DNA of 64,000 nucleotides from Ipomoea triloba (taxonomy: Eukaryota > Streptophyta > Magnoliopsida > Solanales > Convolvulaceae). Both the position numbers and the translations under genes were made by a program. This document shows, piece after piece, positions 32,278 to 44,729 of the stretch. The stretch's first letter is position 1, and every line of letters begins with the position of its first letter. The DNA lies in the NCBI RefSeq assembly GCF_003576645.1, contig NC_044927.1, positions 19,931,018 through 19,995,017 on the forward strand, read 5' to 3'. The notes under the pieces are model-generated. The model had not been told where the DNA came from. It did no database searches and worked only from the letters and a program-made list of their open reading frames with translations.

Positions 32278-32444
32278 GTTCAGAAATGGAGAATTAAGTA
32301 GGTATAGCATGATTTTTGTACCAAAATTAAAGATAATGAGTTCGATTCTTGCTGACACTCCATCGGTTGAGCCTGTTGCACAAGAGTGAGATTTACTCAC
32401 CGCACTTTATTTAATAGTGATTGTGAGTTTCCCTTATTATCCAA
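32278..32444 (+). mobile_element. Full-length SINE with 16-bp target duplication
   Basis: AAATGAAGACCATTAT flanks it exactly (32262-32277, 32445-32460). Inside, GAGTTCGATTCTTG is a good B box and TAGGTATAGCATGATTT a plausible A box. A GCACAAGAGTGAGATTTACT CACCGC body follows. The short tail ends ATCCAAA. Confidence 0.85.
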
Positions 32445-32460
32445 AAATGAAGACCATTAT

Positions 32461-32699
32461 TGGTATGTAGGGGCAATCCTTATACCATGGACCAGAGTTC
32501 ACGGTGCACCCTAGTGCATGTGTATGTGTGTTATGTTGTAAGTTTTTTAGTCTTGTGTTATGAAATTTTGTACATTAAGAGTATGAATTATGTACTTGAA
32601 ACAAATTAGTAATTGAGTCTTATGTTATGAATTTTCTTGTCTTGTGTTGTGAAATTCTATGCCTATGAACACAAATTATATACCCAAATTAGATTTACA

Positions 32700-32703
<4 letters not shown>
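32461..32703. repeat. Dispersed TTGTGTTATGAAATT repeat
   Basis: TCTTGTGTTATGAAATTTTG ... ATTAAGAGTATGAATTATGT ACTTG recurs degenerate within this stretch and at 34455-34540 and 56770-56870. It begins with ATACCATGGACCAGAGTTCA. Non-coding. Confidence 0.5.
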
Positions 32704-32762
<59 letters not shown>

Positions 32763-32988
32763 TATTTATTTATTTTTTTTTTTTGTTTCAGGTGCGGCCG
32801 TGCTCTCCCGTGCGGCCGTGCGGTCACACACCACTCAATGTTACGAAATACACCACTCAATGTTAAGAAACACACCACAATGTTAAGAAACACACCACAT
32901 TGCATATTTGTGTGGTGTGTTTCTTAACATTGAGTGGTGTATTTCGTAACATTGAGTGGTGTGAACCGTATGACCGCGCCTGAACTTG

Positions 32989-33054
<66 letters not shown>
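32704..33054. mobile_element. Micron-like element C with 53-bp perfect inverted repeat
   Basis: TA microsatellite, then GTTTCAGGTGCGGCCGTGC, a perfect inverted repeat (32827-32879 with 32911-32963; starts CACACCACTCAATGTTACG), then CGCGCCTGAACTTGACCC and a second TA tract that runs into the gap. Reading frames over it are artefacts. An exact copy lies on the other side of the gap. Confidence 0.75.
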
Positions 33055-33654
33055 NNNNNNNNNNNNNNNNNNNNNNNNNNNNNNNNNNNNNNNNNNNNNN
33101 NNNNNNNNNNNNNNNNNNNNNNNNNNNNNNNNNNNNNNNNNNNNNNNNNNNNNNNNNNNNNNNNNNNNNNNNNNNNNNNNNNNNNNNNNNNNNNNNNNNN
33201 NNNNNNNNNNNNNNNNNNNNNNNNNNNNNNNNNNNNNNNNNNNNNNNNNNNNNNNNNNNNNNNNNNNNNNNNNNNNNNNNNNNNNNNNNNNNNNNNNNNN
33301 NNNNNNNNNNNNNNNNNNNNNNNNNNNNNNNNNNNNNNNNNNNNNNNNNNNNNNNNNNNNNNNNNNNNNNNNNNNNNNNNNNNNNNNNNNNNNNNNNNNN
33401 NNNNNNNNNNNNNNNNNNNNNNNNNNNNNNNNNNNNNNNNNNNNNNNNNNNNNNNNNNNNNNNNNNNNNNNNNNNNNNNNNNNNNNNNNNNNNNNNNNNN
33501 NNNNNNNNNNNNNNNNNNNNNNNNNNNNNNNNNNNNNNNNNNNNNNNNNNNNNNNNNNNNNNNNNNNNNNNNNNNNNNNNNNNNNNNNNNNNNNNNNNNN
33601 NNNNNNNNNNNNNNNNNNNNNNNNNNNNNNNNNNNNNNNNNNNNNNNNNNNNNN
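33055..33654. other. Assembly gap (600 N)
   Basis: A run of exactly 600 undetermined bases flanked on both sides by TA repeats and identical element-C sequence. Two long apparent reading frames only span the Ns. Confidence 0.99.
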
Positions 33655-33716
<62 letters not shown>

Positions 33717-33942
33717 TATTTATTTATTTTTTTTTTTTGTTTCAGGTGCGGCCGTGCTCTCCCGTGCGGCCGTGCGGTCACACACCACTCAATGTTACGA
33801 AATACACCACTCAATGTTAAGAAACACACCACAATGTTAAGAAACACACCACATTGCATATTTGTGTGGTGTGTTTCTTAACATTGAGTGGTGTATTTCG
33901 TAACATTGAGTGGTGTGAACCGTATGACCGCGCCTGAACTTG

Positions 33943-34020
<78 letters not shown>
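33655..34020. repeat. Second copy of element C (offset 954)
   Basis: From TATATTTTTATTTATTTATT through GAACTTGACCC to the TA tract this repeats 32704-33054 base for base as far as I compared. Probable gap-edge duplication. Confidence 0.85.
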
Positions 34021-34021
<1 letters not shown>

Positions 34022-34025
<4 letters not shown>

Positions 34026-34450
34026 CAGTTTCCGTGAGGTGGGTTTTTTTTCCGTGCGGTTGTACGGTGGTTTTATGTGCGTAATTTTCTTCTTAAAGTG
34101 CGTGATTTTCCTTCTTAAGGTACTAAGTGTTAAAGTTTAAGGTGCGTGAACCTAAAGTTTAAGGTGCATGATTTTCCTTCTTAAGGTGCGTGATATGTAT
34201 GCTTAAAGTGCGTGAGTTGTTGAAATTTAAGGTGCGTGACTTGTGTTCTTAAGGTGCGGGCGGGTTTGCGTACTTAAGATGCACAGTGTATTCTCAACTG
34301 AAGGTGCACCCTTTAAAAACTTTAGGTGCGTAGTTTATGTTTTTAGCTTAAGGTATGTAGTTTGTGTACTTAATGTGCGTAATTTTAATGCTTAAGTTGA
34401 GTACCGCACAACCGTACAAGAAGATATACTCGCACTTGAACCCTTCCGTA
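34022..34450. mobile_element. Micron-like element D, TTAAGGTGCGTG minisatellite
   Basis: Begins after the TA tract with ATTCAGTTTCCGTGAGGTGG and CCGTGCGGTTGTACGG; ends GCACAACCGTACAAG ... CGCACTTGAACCCTTCC then TATATA. Interior has about 14 units of CTTAAGGTGCGTGATTTTC variants, the same word as element B. Confidence 0.6.
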
Positions 34451-34540
34451 TATATACATACATGTTGATGCGTCTTGTGTTGTAATTTTTGTATTGTGTT
34501 ATGAAATTTTATACCTTATGAATATAAATTTTGTACCTCT

Positions 34541-36020
34541 TCATTTCAATCCAGTAAGGCAGTAACCATAATACTATGTCACTAGGTGGACTTGGTCAAT
34601 GATATATATTATATTGCTGATAGTGGCGAGTGTCGAGAAGTTTCAATAAGCTCAAATTAGAAATATTATCAATTTAATAATAATTAAATTAAAAATATTA
34701 GATAATATCAATACTTATATTAAATGTATCCAGACACCACTATGTCTAAATTCACCAAAGTCAATATATACATCCAAAATTCAAATTCATATGTAGCCAA
34801 ATTAAATCATTCAGCAATCAAAATCTATTAATAGCACTTCACCATACTGTATCCGTCTTCTCAAAAAAAAAAAAAAACTGTATCCGTACACCTAAAGAGC
34901 CAAGTAATTAATTTAATTAATTATCCCAACAACGGTAAATTATACTATGGACTAAGACTTACCTTGAATAATTACATTATCCAAAAATAACGTTTATATG
35001 TTAACTAACATATTATGTTTATGAGCTTTCCACAAAGAAACCCAATAATTAGAGATGTCTATTTTGAATAGTGGTTTCGAGCTTCCCGTGAATATTAGTC
35101 CAATTATCATCAAAATTTAAATTTTTATAATTCCATGTCTATTTTATTTCTAGAATATTCCATTCATTGCACAAGAGAATCATTATTGGAATCCAATTCA
35201 AGCAAGCGGTAAATCTAAATGTAAAACGAGAAAAATAACCGTGAATCTTCCAACAAACACATGCATATGAATCTTTCACGAATGACTATGAATATCATGC
35301 GTACGTAGTAGTTAATGAACAGAGCGACCAGTCGGAGAGAATGGACCATTTTGTCTGTCCGCTAAGAAATTCACGGCCAAGATTAAACCTATCTGAGCAC
35401 AAGATTACAAATCCATGGACTCGGGCGCAGACAGATCCGACAAGAAACACGTGGTTACAAACTTGCAATATAAAATATAGTACGATAATTTTCCCATATG
35501 TCCCTAACATCGTGGAATTTGACAGGCTTTGACTATGATATCCAATAACAGTGCAATACCGTCTAGATTCTTTTTTTTTTTTTTTTTGAAAATCCGTCTA
35601 GATTCTTTATTCTTTATTGTATTCCACATTTCCACGACTACGTTTTGATGATACGGTAATGTGGATCTCATCCCACTATATAATATATTATATTGTATCA
35701 GATCAAGACGACGTTAAAATATATATAGTATTATATATTATATTTAAGAAAATTATATTTTGAACTTTTGCTGCTCTGTTGTTGTTAGAAGAGTGCACAT
35801 GGTGAACGCCATCATTTTTGGCACTAATCATTTCCTGTCATATATCACTGGATCCATTCATGTTTATTATTAATTACGAGGAGTTAGGTGAATCGACGTA
35901 CAGGATCATTCATCGCGAGAGTAATGGGGGAGACAAAGGTGGGGATGGGGGACGGTTGGCATTAACCACTGCTAAGTACTGATCAGAATCTAAGAATTTT
36001 TTAGTATCTGATTCCGACGG
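34541..36020. other. Intergenic, no gene supported
   Basis: Overlapping short frames on both strands at 35295-35532 have no recognisable motif. Poly(T) near 35572-35587. A repeated TCCGTCTAGATTCTTT word surrounds it. Confidence 0.4.
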
Positions 36021-36460
36021 TACAAAATAATATAAGAAATTTACAACAAGAGATTAAAAATTGAGTCTCACAGCCGAAATCAATCTCTCAAGTGAGAGAG
36101 GTTGAGCTTCTTGTGTGCAGTGAGCAAATGTCCGACCTCTGTTGATTAGTTGAATCACCATGATTTACTACTCCACAATCTTGTCGGATCGAGGTGTCAT
36201 GTGTGGGAATGTCTAGAGTGAGTGATTATATTTTTTTACAAAATAATATAAGAAATTTATCATAAGAGACCAAAAATCGAGTCTCACCGACGACAATGTG
36301 AAACAATCTCACAAATGAGGGAGGCTGAGCTTTTTGTGTGCAGTGAACAAAAGTCCGACGTCTGTTGATCAGTTAAGTCACCGTGATTTACTACTCCACA
36401 ATCTTGTCAGGTCGAGGTGTCAGGTGTGGGAACGTCTGTAGTGAGCGATTATACTTTTTT
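36021..36460. repeat. 216-bp tandem duplication, two diverged units
   Basis: Units start TACAAAATAATATAAGAAAT at 36021 and 36237 and share GTGATTTACTACTCCACAAT or a one-base variant. They differ at many positions, so the duplication is old. A weaker relative (GTTACAATGATTTACATTCT) lies at 43860-43990. Confidence 0.85.
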
Positions 36461-36654
36461 GTCACAAGAAATTTATAATTTTGTAATATAAAAATACTTA
36501 ATGAGGTAATGTTGATATATAGGACTCAGACCAAGTTTGATGAGACTTGCAATATGAGAAATTATGAATGGAGGATTCATACACCATAAACAACTATACA
36601 CGAGCCAGCAGTCTTAAATTAAGCATAGTAACCATGCGTACATGTTGGGTTGAA

Positions 36655-37600
36655 AATTCATGTTCTATCAATGTTTTTTTTCTTTTTTCTCAATGTTAAT
36701 TGTCCTGACATGACAATAATTCTTTTACGTATGTTCATAGCGATGGGACACTATAAATACACAAATTATATTGTAGACTCATTTCAAATAAAATTAAGAA
36801 CAATAATGTACATGATTGGGATGGGTTGAAATTTTCATGTTCTATCAATGTTATTTTTCTCTTCTTTAATATTCACAGTCCTATCATGATAATAAAATTT
36901 TTACTTTGTCATATCATCTGTGGGGCACTCAAGATGTGCATATTATATTCTGGACTCGGTTCAAAATTAACTACAGTAACCATGTGTACAGATGAGAGTC
37001 TTACACAAGTGTGCCCCGTAAAGGCAAAAACTTGTGTGAGACCGTCTCACTGTGAGACGGGTCGGGTCAATATGAAAATATAATACTTATACGTACAAAT
37101 GTCATACTTATATACTCAAATATAATACTAATTAAGAATAAAATTTTTGTTACTTATAAGGATAAATGTAATACTTTTAAGGAAAAATACAAAACTTTTA
37201 CATTTTGATTTAAAAGTATTATATTTTTCCTCAAAACTATTATATGTTCCATATAAGGAAGGACACTTGTCAACATTACATATTATGGAAATAGGGTTGA
37301 AAATTTCATATTCCATAAATGTTATTTTTCTCCTATTTAATATTCACTACTCTGACATGACAATATAATAAATTTTTTATAGCGATGGAGGCACTCAAGA
37401 TGTGCAATTATATTGTGGACCCGATTCAAATTTAGCATAGTAATCATGCGGGGTACATGATGCCCGGTTAAAAAATTCATGTTCCATCAATCTTATTTTT
37501 CTCTTCTTTAATATTCATCGCCCAAACATGACAACAGAATTTGTATTGGCCATAGTGGTGGATGGGGCACTCAAGATTCATAAATTGCATCTTGGACCAG
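36655..37600. repeat. ~175-bp tandem repeat interrupted by a MITE
   Basis: Units with CATGTTCTATCAATGTTATT, TTTAATATTCAC and GGCACTCAAGATGTGCA start near 36659, 36836, 37309 and 37482. Sequence of the GTGTGAGAC MITE family (about 37007-37285) splits the second and third. Confidence 0.75.
37007..37285. mobile_element. Truncated GTGTGAGAC MITE
   Basis: ACACAAGTGTGCCCC, one terminal block, is followed by GGCAAAAACTTGTGTGAGAC and about 250 bp matching the left half of the 432-bp element at 51425. The right terminus is missing. It carries the start of the 1,018-bp duplication. Confidence 0.65.
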
Positions 37601-37975
37601 GGTCATAAAATTATATTGCGGACTCAGTCCAAAATGGTGTTGTTTTATATTAAGTTGTTAGCGATGTCAACCGGTGTATTATGTTTAATATTACATTCAG
37701 CATGAACTATGTTAATTCATAATATTTGTTTTATATGTTCATAAATTTAAACAATAATGTATATTTTGTTATATGCCTTAGGTGCATATACACGCTCTAG
37801 TCTATGATATAACTATTGCTCAAAATTGGTGCAATTCATTATCATTTTTTTTTAGTAATGAAAAAAACTCGTAGTCATTATATGAGGATGTGCAATGAGT
37901 AAATCTCGCATTCTGATCGTAGCTGGAAAATGACCACAAGAAGCTAAACCTGTCTTACTAATATTGGTCCAATCC

Positions 37976-38045
<70 letters not shown>
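37028..38045. repeat. 1,018-bp block, copy 1 of exact duplication
   Basis: Identical to 38047-39064 at every position I compared (offset 1,019), including the terminal TA run. A single N at 38046 joins the two. Confidence 0.9.
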
Positions 38046-38046
38046 N

Positions 38047-38994
38047 AAACTTGTGTGAGACCGTCTCACTGTGAGACGGGTCGGGTCAATATGAAAATAT
38101 AATACTTATACGTACAAATGTCATACTTATATACTCAAATATAATACTAATTAAGAATAAAATTTTTGTTACTTATAAGGATAAATGTAATACTTTTAAG
38201 GAAAAATACAAAACTTTTACATTTTGATTTAAAAGTATTATATTTTTCCTCAAAACTATTATATGTTCCATATAAGGAAGGACACTTGTCAACATTACAT
38301 ATTATGGAAATAGGGTTGAAAATTTCATATTCCATAAATGTTATTTTTCTCCTATTTAATATTCACTACTCTGACATGACAATATAATAAATTTTTTATA
38401 GCGATGGAGGCACTCAAGATGTGCAATTATATTGTGGACCCGATTCAAATTTAGCATAGTAATCATGCGGGGTACATGATGCCCGGTTAAAAAATTCATG
38501 TTCCATCAATCTTATTTTTCTCTTCTTTAATATTCATCGCCCAAACATGACAACAGAATTTGTATTGGCCATAGTGGTGGATGGGGCACTCAAGATTCAT
38601 AAATTGCATCTTGGACCAGGGTCATAAAATTATATTGCGGACTCAGTCCAAAATGGTGTTGTTTTATATTAAGTTGTTAGCGATGTCAACCGGTGTATTA
38701 TGTTTAATATTACATTCAGCATGAACTATGTTAATTCATAATATTTGTTTTATATGTTCATAAATTTAAACAATAATGTATATTTTGTTATATGCCTTAG
38801 GTGCATATACACGCTCTAGTCTATGATATAACTATTGCTCAAAATTGGTGCAATTCATTATCATTTTTTTTTAGTAATGAAAAAAACTCGTAGTCATTAT
38901 ATGAGGATGTGCAATGAGTAAATCTCGCATTCTGATCGTAGCTGGAAAATGACCACAAGAAGCTAAACCTGTCTTACTAATATTGGTCCAATCC

Positions 38995-39064
<70 letters not shown>
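38047..39064. repeat. 1,018-bp block, copy 2 of exact duplication
   Basis: Starts AAACTTGTGTGAGACCGTCT immediately after N and ends in a TA run, then TCAAATATAC. Both copies give identical short frames on both strands. Confidence 0.9.
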
Positions 39065-39069
<5 letters not shown>

Positions 39070-41725
39070 ATATACAAAAATGATCCGACCATGAGATTAA
39101 TATTATGGAATATATTTAATAGCATACCTGATACCAAACGTCGTGATGGCAGCACATAACACATGATTCAGTGGTTCGGGGTTACGATTCGTTTTTAATA
39201 TTTAAAAATGGTTACATACAGTGGCCAGTGGGATTATTAAATATTGCAAGACTGCAGACTGCTAGAGGTTTTTGTTTTTGTTTTTGTTTTCTTTTTTTTT
39301 TTTTAAATAAAATACTAATTAGTGCATAAAGCATAATATGTTAAAATGTTGTTATTAATTATTTTGACATGCAAGGCTAGGAAATAAATAATTAAAATTT
39401 AATTTTTTTCAAACAATTAAATTAAAATTTCGCTACTTGATAATGACCATGTGATCTAGTGGTACGAAGTGGCTCTCCCAATGGAAGGTCATGAGTACAA
39501 TTCTATATTGTAACAGAATCAGTAGAACTAACAATAAAAATTAAAATTTAATTAATTAATTTAGTAATTTTAGAATTGCCAATACTTTGATTTACAGATC
39601 GACTTGAATATTTTAATAAATGTTCTTTAGTCACGTTTAAAAAGAGAACAATACTCTAGAAGGTTTGAATTGAAATTCCTTAATCACTTTTGCGATCGAC
39701 AGCGTAGGTGAGGGAGAAATTGTCGCTTTGTATGTATTATAATAAATGATTGAAAGGAAATTAGCTAGATAGAATTTATCATAATATTTCAAGTTTATTT
39801 CTTTGTGAAGTTATCTATTATACGTAATAGTAATATTGTTAATTTGAGTCGATAAATTATAAACAATCAAATGGTCAAAAAATTAGATACTACATTGTAA
39901 CAGAGTTCGTAGTACTCAAATTTTTTTTTTTATAAACAATCAAATGGTCAAACTCTTCTTTTCCTTTCTTCTAAATTTGTCTTTATAATTTTAAAAGTCA
40001 TAAAAGGAAATCTAATATATAAATGATTGGAATTTTGAGCTAGTAATTAAAAAAAAATGTATTATTGAATATTAATCCATCAACCATTTAATGATTGAAA
40101 CAAGTTTATGTCTAATCATAAATAGTTCGATAATTTTAAAACTAAAACTTGAACAATAATGCTGTTTTAACTTGTTCTGTATAATACCTCATTCAACTTG
40201 AATTAGTTTACAATTTCATAAACAGTTGATACATTCACTAAAAAAAATTAATTAATTTCATGTATAATACATTTTATAGTAATTTCAATATATTTTGTAA
40301 GTAATATTTTAATATCGTTGTCAACTCGATTAATAAAGAATATCACTCGTTCTGCCTGCAAACATGTAATTAAGTTAATTCAAGTTTTTTTTTTTTTGAG
40401 TGCTACTACTCAGTCAATTCAAGTTAATTCAAGTTATATCAATTTTTTTAATCAAGTTTTAAAAAAATTAATAACAGTTGCACCAATATTTTAAATTTTA
40501 ATATTAAATTAATTACCAAATACCAATTATAAAAATTTATGGACAATTGCCACGACCATATAAAATAGTATTTTTTTCACAAATAGTTTTAACATTAATC
40601 GATATTAATGTATTAACTATATAGCAATATACAAATTATGAGGAAATCTATGCTACGGAAAATAATAATAAAAGTTTAAAACATGCCAGAGGATAAGATG
40701 GGGATTTTCCAAGAATTCCGTTCAATTTACGCAAATTAAAGTTGACAATATTATAAATGATTATAAATGAAAGGCATTATTGAAATTATGATTAAAGTTG
40801 AGGATAAGATGGCTATTCTCACATTATATGAATTCAGATATTAATAATATCGCAAAAGATTAACTCATAAGTGTAGATTTGATCGACCAAATATTATATT
40901 GTGGTATGAATTTTCATTGGTAATTGATGTGAGGATGTGAGGCGTATTATTTTGTCAAAAAGGATATTATGCTTAAAATGATTAGACGAAGATTTTTATT
41001 TTTTATTTTTATTTTTATTTTTGGTGACGAGGTCTCGCATCCATTACATAAGGATGTGCACGGGATAAGCCACCCCTATTTAATAGGACTCAATTTCACA
41101 TGAGAGGTAAACTGCAGTAAAGAAACCTTGTGCGACGTGCTCAACCAATAATATGTTGTTAACAATCAAACTCATAACCATGGCCGTTTTTTTTTTTATT
41201 TGCGTGGTCTTGTGCTGGTAAATAAGTAAGGCTCTATTAGAGTATAAATAAACTGTGAATTGAAAAAAAAATTGCAAAGATAAAAATGAAAAAAATCTAA
41301 AGTATAAGAGTCGTTTTTCGTCCATTTGTCCATCAATTTCAAGCCACAATCCTCATTTATGTATGAGTTAATTCCATTTTTGTCATAGATTTATAGTTAG
41401 TAGTACACTTTTTTTAGAACATCCCTTTGGTCCTAGTATTATTGTAGCATAACCGTTTTTTGGTCTTTCATCAACACGATCATTGAAATGTTGTTAAATA
41501 CATAGGTATTTCGATCTTTTCTATATAAAATGGGTTGACCCATTATATTTATATTTTTATTTTTATTATTTTTTAAAAAATCGATAATTGAAGACCGAAG
41601 TGTATTTGTATTTAACAACATTTAAATGGTTTAATTTGTTGACAGTGGACCAAAATTGATCATGCCACAATAGTACTAGGACTAAAGTAATATGTTTTGA
41701 AAAAAAGAAAAAAAGAAGAAGACTA
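39065..41725. other. Intergenic with SINE relics
   Basis: Relics: GTGATCTAGTGGTACGAAGT ... ATTGTAACAGAATCAGTAG (39441-39531, + strand); GTAACAGAGTTCGTAGTACTC then poly(T) (39897-39930); poly(T)-GAGTGCTACTACTCAGTC (40386-40418). A larger reverse SINE-like block GAGGTCTCGCATCCATTACA ... CTTGTGCGACGTGCTCAACC spans about 41020-41190. No gene seen. Confidence 0.45.
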
Positions 41726-42179
41726 AGGGTGTGTTTGGTTGATGAGTTTACACACTAGAAATGAGAATCAAAATCTTAGCTAGTGTTTGGTTGAAATTTT
41801 TTTAAAACACAACTATGAGTTTTAATTACCCCTTCAATTAAAAATTCAATTCCCTAATTAAAAGGGGTATCATTCCATCTTATTATTAATCTAACTTTTA
41901 AGTTTGGATTAGTACTTTTTAGATTTTTGTTTCGATTTTTTTTTGTTCATATTGATGCTTTGGATGTCATTATATTAAGATCAATTGCCTTGAATTTTTA
42001 TTCTCATATTTAAAACATTTATTCCTATTATAAGGTCATACACAACTAAACATTAATATTGGTAAGCATTCCAATTTCACTCTACTACCAAACATGCAAA
42101 TTACTTCCACAAAAATCCATTACCATTACTAGGTATTTGATTCTCATTATTCCTAGGTACGAACCAATTAAACACACCC
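41726..42179. mobile_element. Harbinger-like MITE, 454 bp
   Basis: Flanked by TAA (41723-41725, 42180-42182). Ends GGGTGTGTTTGGTTGATGAG and ACGAACCAATTAAACACACC C. Interior arms TTGATTCTCATT/AATGAGAATCAA pair. Confidence 0.8.
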
Positions 42180-42182
42180 TAA

Positions 42183-42795
42183 AAGTGAATTATCACCTAT
42201 AAATAATCTAGGATAAAAAATGAAATTAACTCTTTATTTATTTATTTATTTATTTATTTATTGTTATTAAGGTTGGTTCTTGAATTAAATATCTATATAT
42301 GATAAAAAGGTATGCATTTTGCATAGTTAACCATGTATTAAGCTATCACTATTCACTAGCTAGACACATTCGAGCAGGCAACAATGCATCACAGTGCATA
42401 TGGATATATTAAATGCGTGGAATTAAAGAATTGTCATTTTTGAATCTAGAATATTGGCATTAAATAAATGGACTTAAAGACATGTCGTTTTTAATCCAGA
42501 AATTGTCCAAAAACATCAAAAATAATGGACCACAGTTATTGTTTTCTCACTGTCGGACTTGAATTGTTTTGTGAATATTTAGGCACCGTTCATTATTGTA
42601 CTCGTATTACAGCTACAATTCAAAATGTGTTTACATCTATGAAGAACATGTGATCATGATGATGATGATGATTATACTATGACTTAAATATGAATGTTTT
42701 TCTGCAATTTTATAAAAGTATTATAATTTTATGTTATTATTATATATTTGAGACGGTAAGTTTTTAATCTAATTTAAACTAATTGCTTTTGTATT
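42183..42795. other. Intergenic AT-rich DNA
   Basis: TTTA run at 42233-42262 and GATGAT run at 42656-42672. No gene. Confidence 0.4.
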
Positions 42796-42799
42796 GATA

Positions 42800-43122
42800 A
42801 TGATTGGTAATATAGTTAGTTTATCAGTCAATTTTAGCTTATTTGACCATTATTAACTGTTTGACTTGGTTAAACAATCAATATATGTGTTTGATCAATT
42901 AGCTTTTTCTAACAGCTTATTGTTCCAAAATGTTAAAATTCAAAAAGTTGTTCAAAGTCTCTTTTTCGATCAACTTTTTGAGATAGTTATTTTTGCATGT
43001 AATCAGTTATCTACTAACAGCTAATTTACCAAATATTTTTTTTACAATTAGCTAAAATTATTAACTAGTCAAACTTACTAACTCAATCAACTAACAAATA
43101 TTTACCAAACACCTCCATTGCC
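42800..43122. mobile_element. Diverged copy of the 18469 MITE
   Basis: TTTATCAGTCAATTTTAGCT TATTTGACCATTATTAACTG on the left and ATATTTACCAAACACC on the right follow the same order as 18469-18752. Confidence 0.55.
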
Positions 43123-43136
43123 TATGTTTTTTAATA

Positions 43137-43839
43137 GGGGAAAAGAATCAAATAGCATCCTCTACTACTCAAGAAAGTTCAATTAGCACCCTGAATTCAA
43201 AAAACATTCAATTAACTTCTCTAACTCTTTAAAAAACTTCAATTTTCATTTTCTGTAGGTTTATATGGGTAACAATTTAAAACTATTTTTTAAAAACAAA
43301 ATTTTAAAAATAATTATTTAAATTACAAAAAAAAAAAAAAAAACTAACTGTCTCCATGGAGACGAATTTTTTTATTTATTTTTTTATTTTTTTCATTTTA
43401 AATAATTTACTATTGAAGTTACCGGCCGAACCAAACATCATCCTCTTCATCAACAGTTACCGGCCGCCGGAAATGGACAAATGGCGGCGTGGCGGAGACG
43501 GTTGCTGTGGACAGTGAAGTGGCAGTGGCGGTGTCGGCCGCCAGTGATGGAGACGAAATCTGTTTTTTAAAAATAAAAATCTCCAAGATTAAATAATTTT
43601 TAAAAATAATTATTAAAAAAAATTCGTCTCCCTGGAGACCAAATCTTATTTTTTATTTTTTTTTATTTTAAATAATTATTTTTAAAAAACATTTTAAAAT
43701 TGTTACTCATATAAACCTACAAAAAATGAAAATTTATTTTTTTAAAGAGTTAGAGTAGTTAATTCAATGTTTTTCAAGTTCAGGGTGCTAATTGAACTTT
43801 CTTGAATAGTAGAGAGCACTACTTGGCCTTTATCCCTTT
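43137..43839. mobile_element. ~700-bp long-TIR element with GC-rich core
   Basis: Arms of about 140 bp or more: ACTCAAGAAAGTTCAATTAG CACCCTGAA on the left and its inverse on the right, plus TATATGGGTAACAATTT / AAATTGTTACTCATATA. The core (43420-43560) is GC-rich (CCGGCCGCCGG, TGGCGGCGTGGCGGAGACGG) and may be captured gene sequence. A second inverted pair GTCTCCATGGAGACGAA / TTCGTCTCCCTGGAGAC flanks the core. No long frame. Confidence 0.7.
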
Positions 43840-44718
43840 CAATAATTATCTGGAAGAGTAGCTCGGTTGATCACAGGATGAAGTTTGAAAACAGTGACCT
43901 GGAATTTAGTCTCAATGTTCAGTTGAGTTACAATGATTTACATTCTCCCAAATGTTTTATGGAGTCGGGACGTGAGAGGCCTTTGTGATTGAGGATTCAA
44001 CTTTTTAGAAACAACAATATTTTTTAATAATCGAGAGGTTGGTATGATATAATTTTCAATTCAAAAATCTAAAGTCGTGCTTAGGTTGAAAAATAATATT
44101 TAATCTCTAATTATTTTTTTTTCCATTTATTAATTGTTATATTCTCCAATGAGTGGATCTCACGTGTAAATAAATTGCTGTCCAAAATGAAAAGGCAAAT
44201 GAATCCGTACCTAGGACACTACCCTTTCACTTTTTCCATTTGAAAAAAAAGGGAGTTTTTTTTTTGTTTTTAATACTTTTCAACTTGTATTACAAAGTTT
44301 AAAAACTTTTTTAGAGTTAATCACTTTTGATTCCTTGATTATTATTATTATTTTTTTAATTTTCTCTAATTTTTTATTTTATCACATTTAATGCATAAGC
44401 ATATCTTTGTTGACAAATTTAACGCTGACAACCACTCACTGAAAAATGTAAAATTTTCTTTCATTTAGGGTTATTACAAAAGATTTTTTTTTTCATTTTC
44501 TAGTGAGTAAATACGAAAATGAATAGTAATAGAGGATCAAAAGTAAGATAAAATGAAAAAGTGAATAATAATAGGGGATAAAAAAAGCGATAACTCCTTT
44601 ATTTTTCATATCCATTTGAATACGATTTTAAATACTGTTTTTAAAATAATTTTATTCTTAAAGTATAAAATTGTCAATCAATATAATTGATAGAAGAAGA
44701 ACAAAAAGAATGTAATAA
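43840..44718. other. Intergenic; repeat relative at 43860-43990
   Basis: The first 130 bp is a diverged relative of the 216-bp unit at 36021. Remainder AT-rich without a gene. Confidence 0.4.
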
Positions 44719-44729
44719 TTGATATTTAG

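Noticed and set aside
32934..33881. Two reading frames of 284 and 315 codons
   Set aside because: They are made of TA-repeat isoleucine-tyrosine runs and 200 undetermined codons across the gap.
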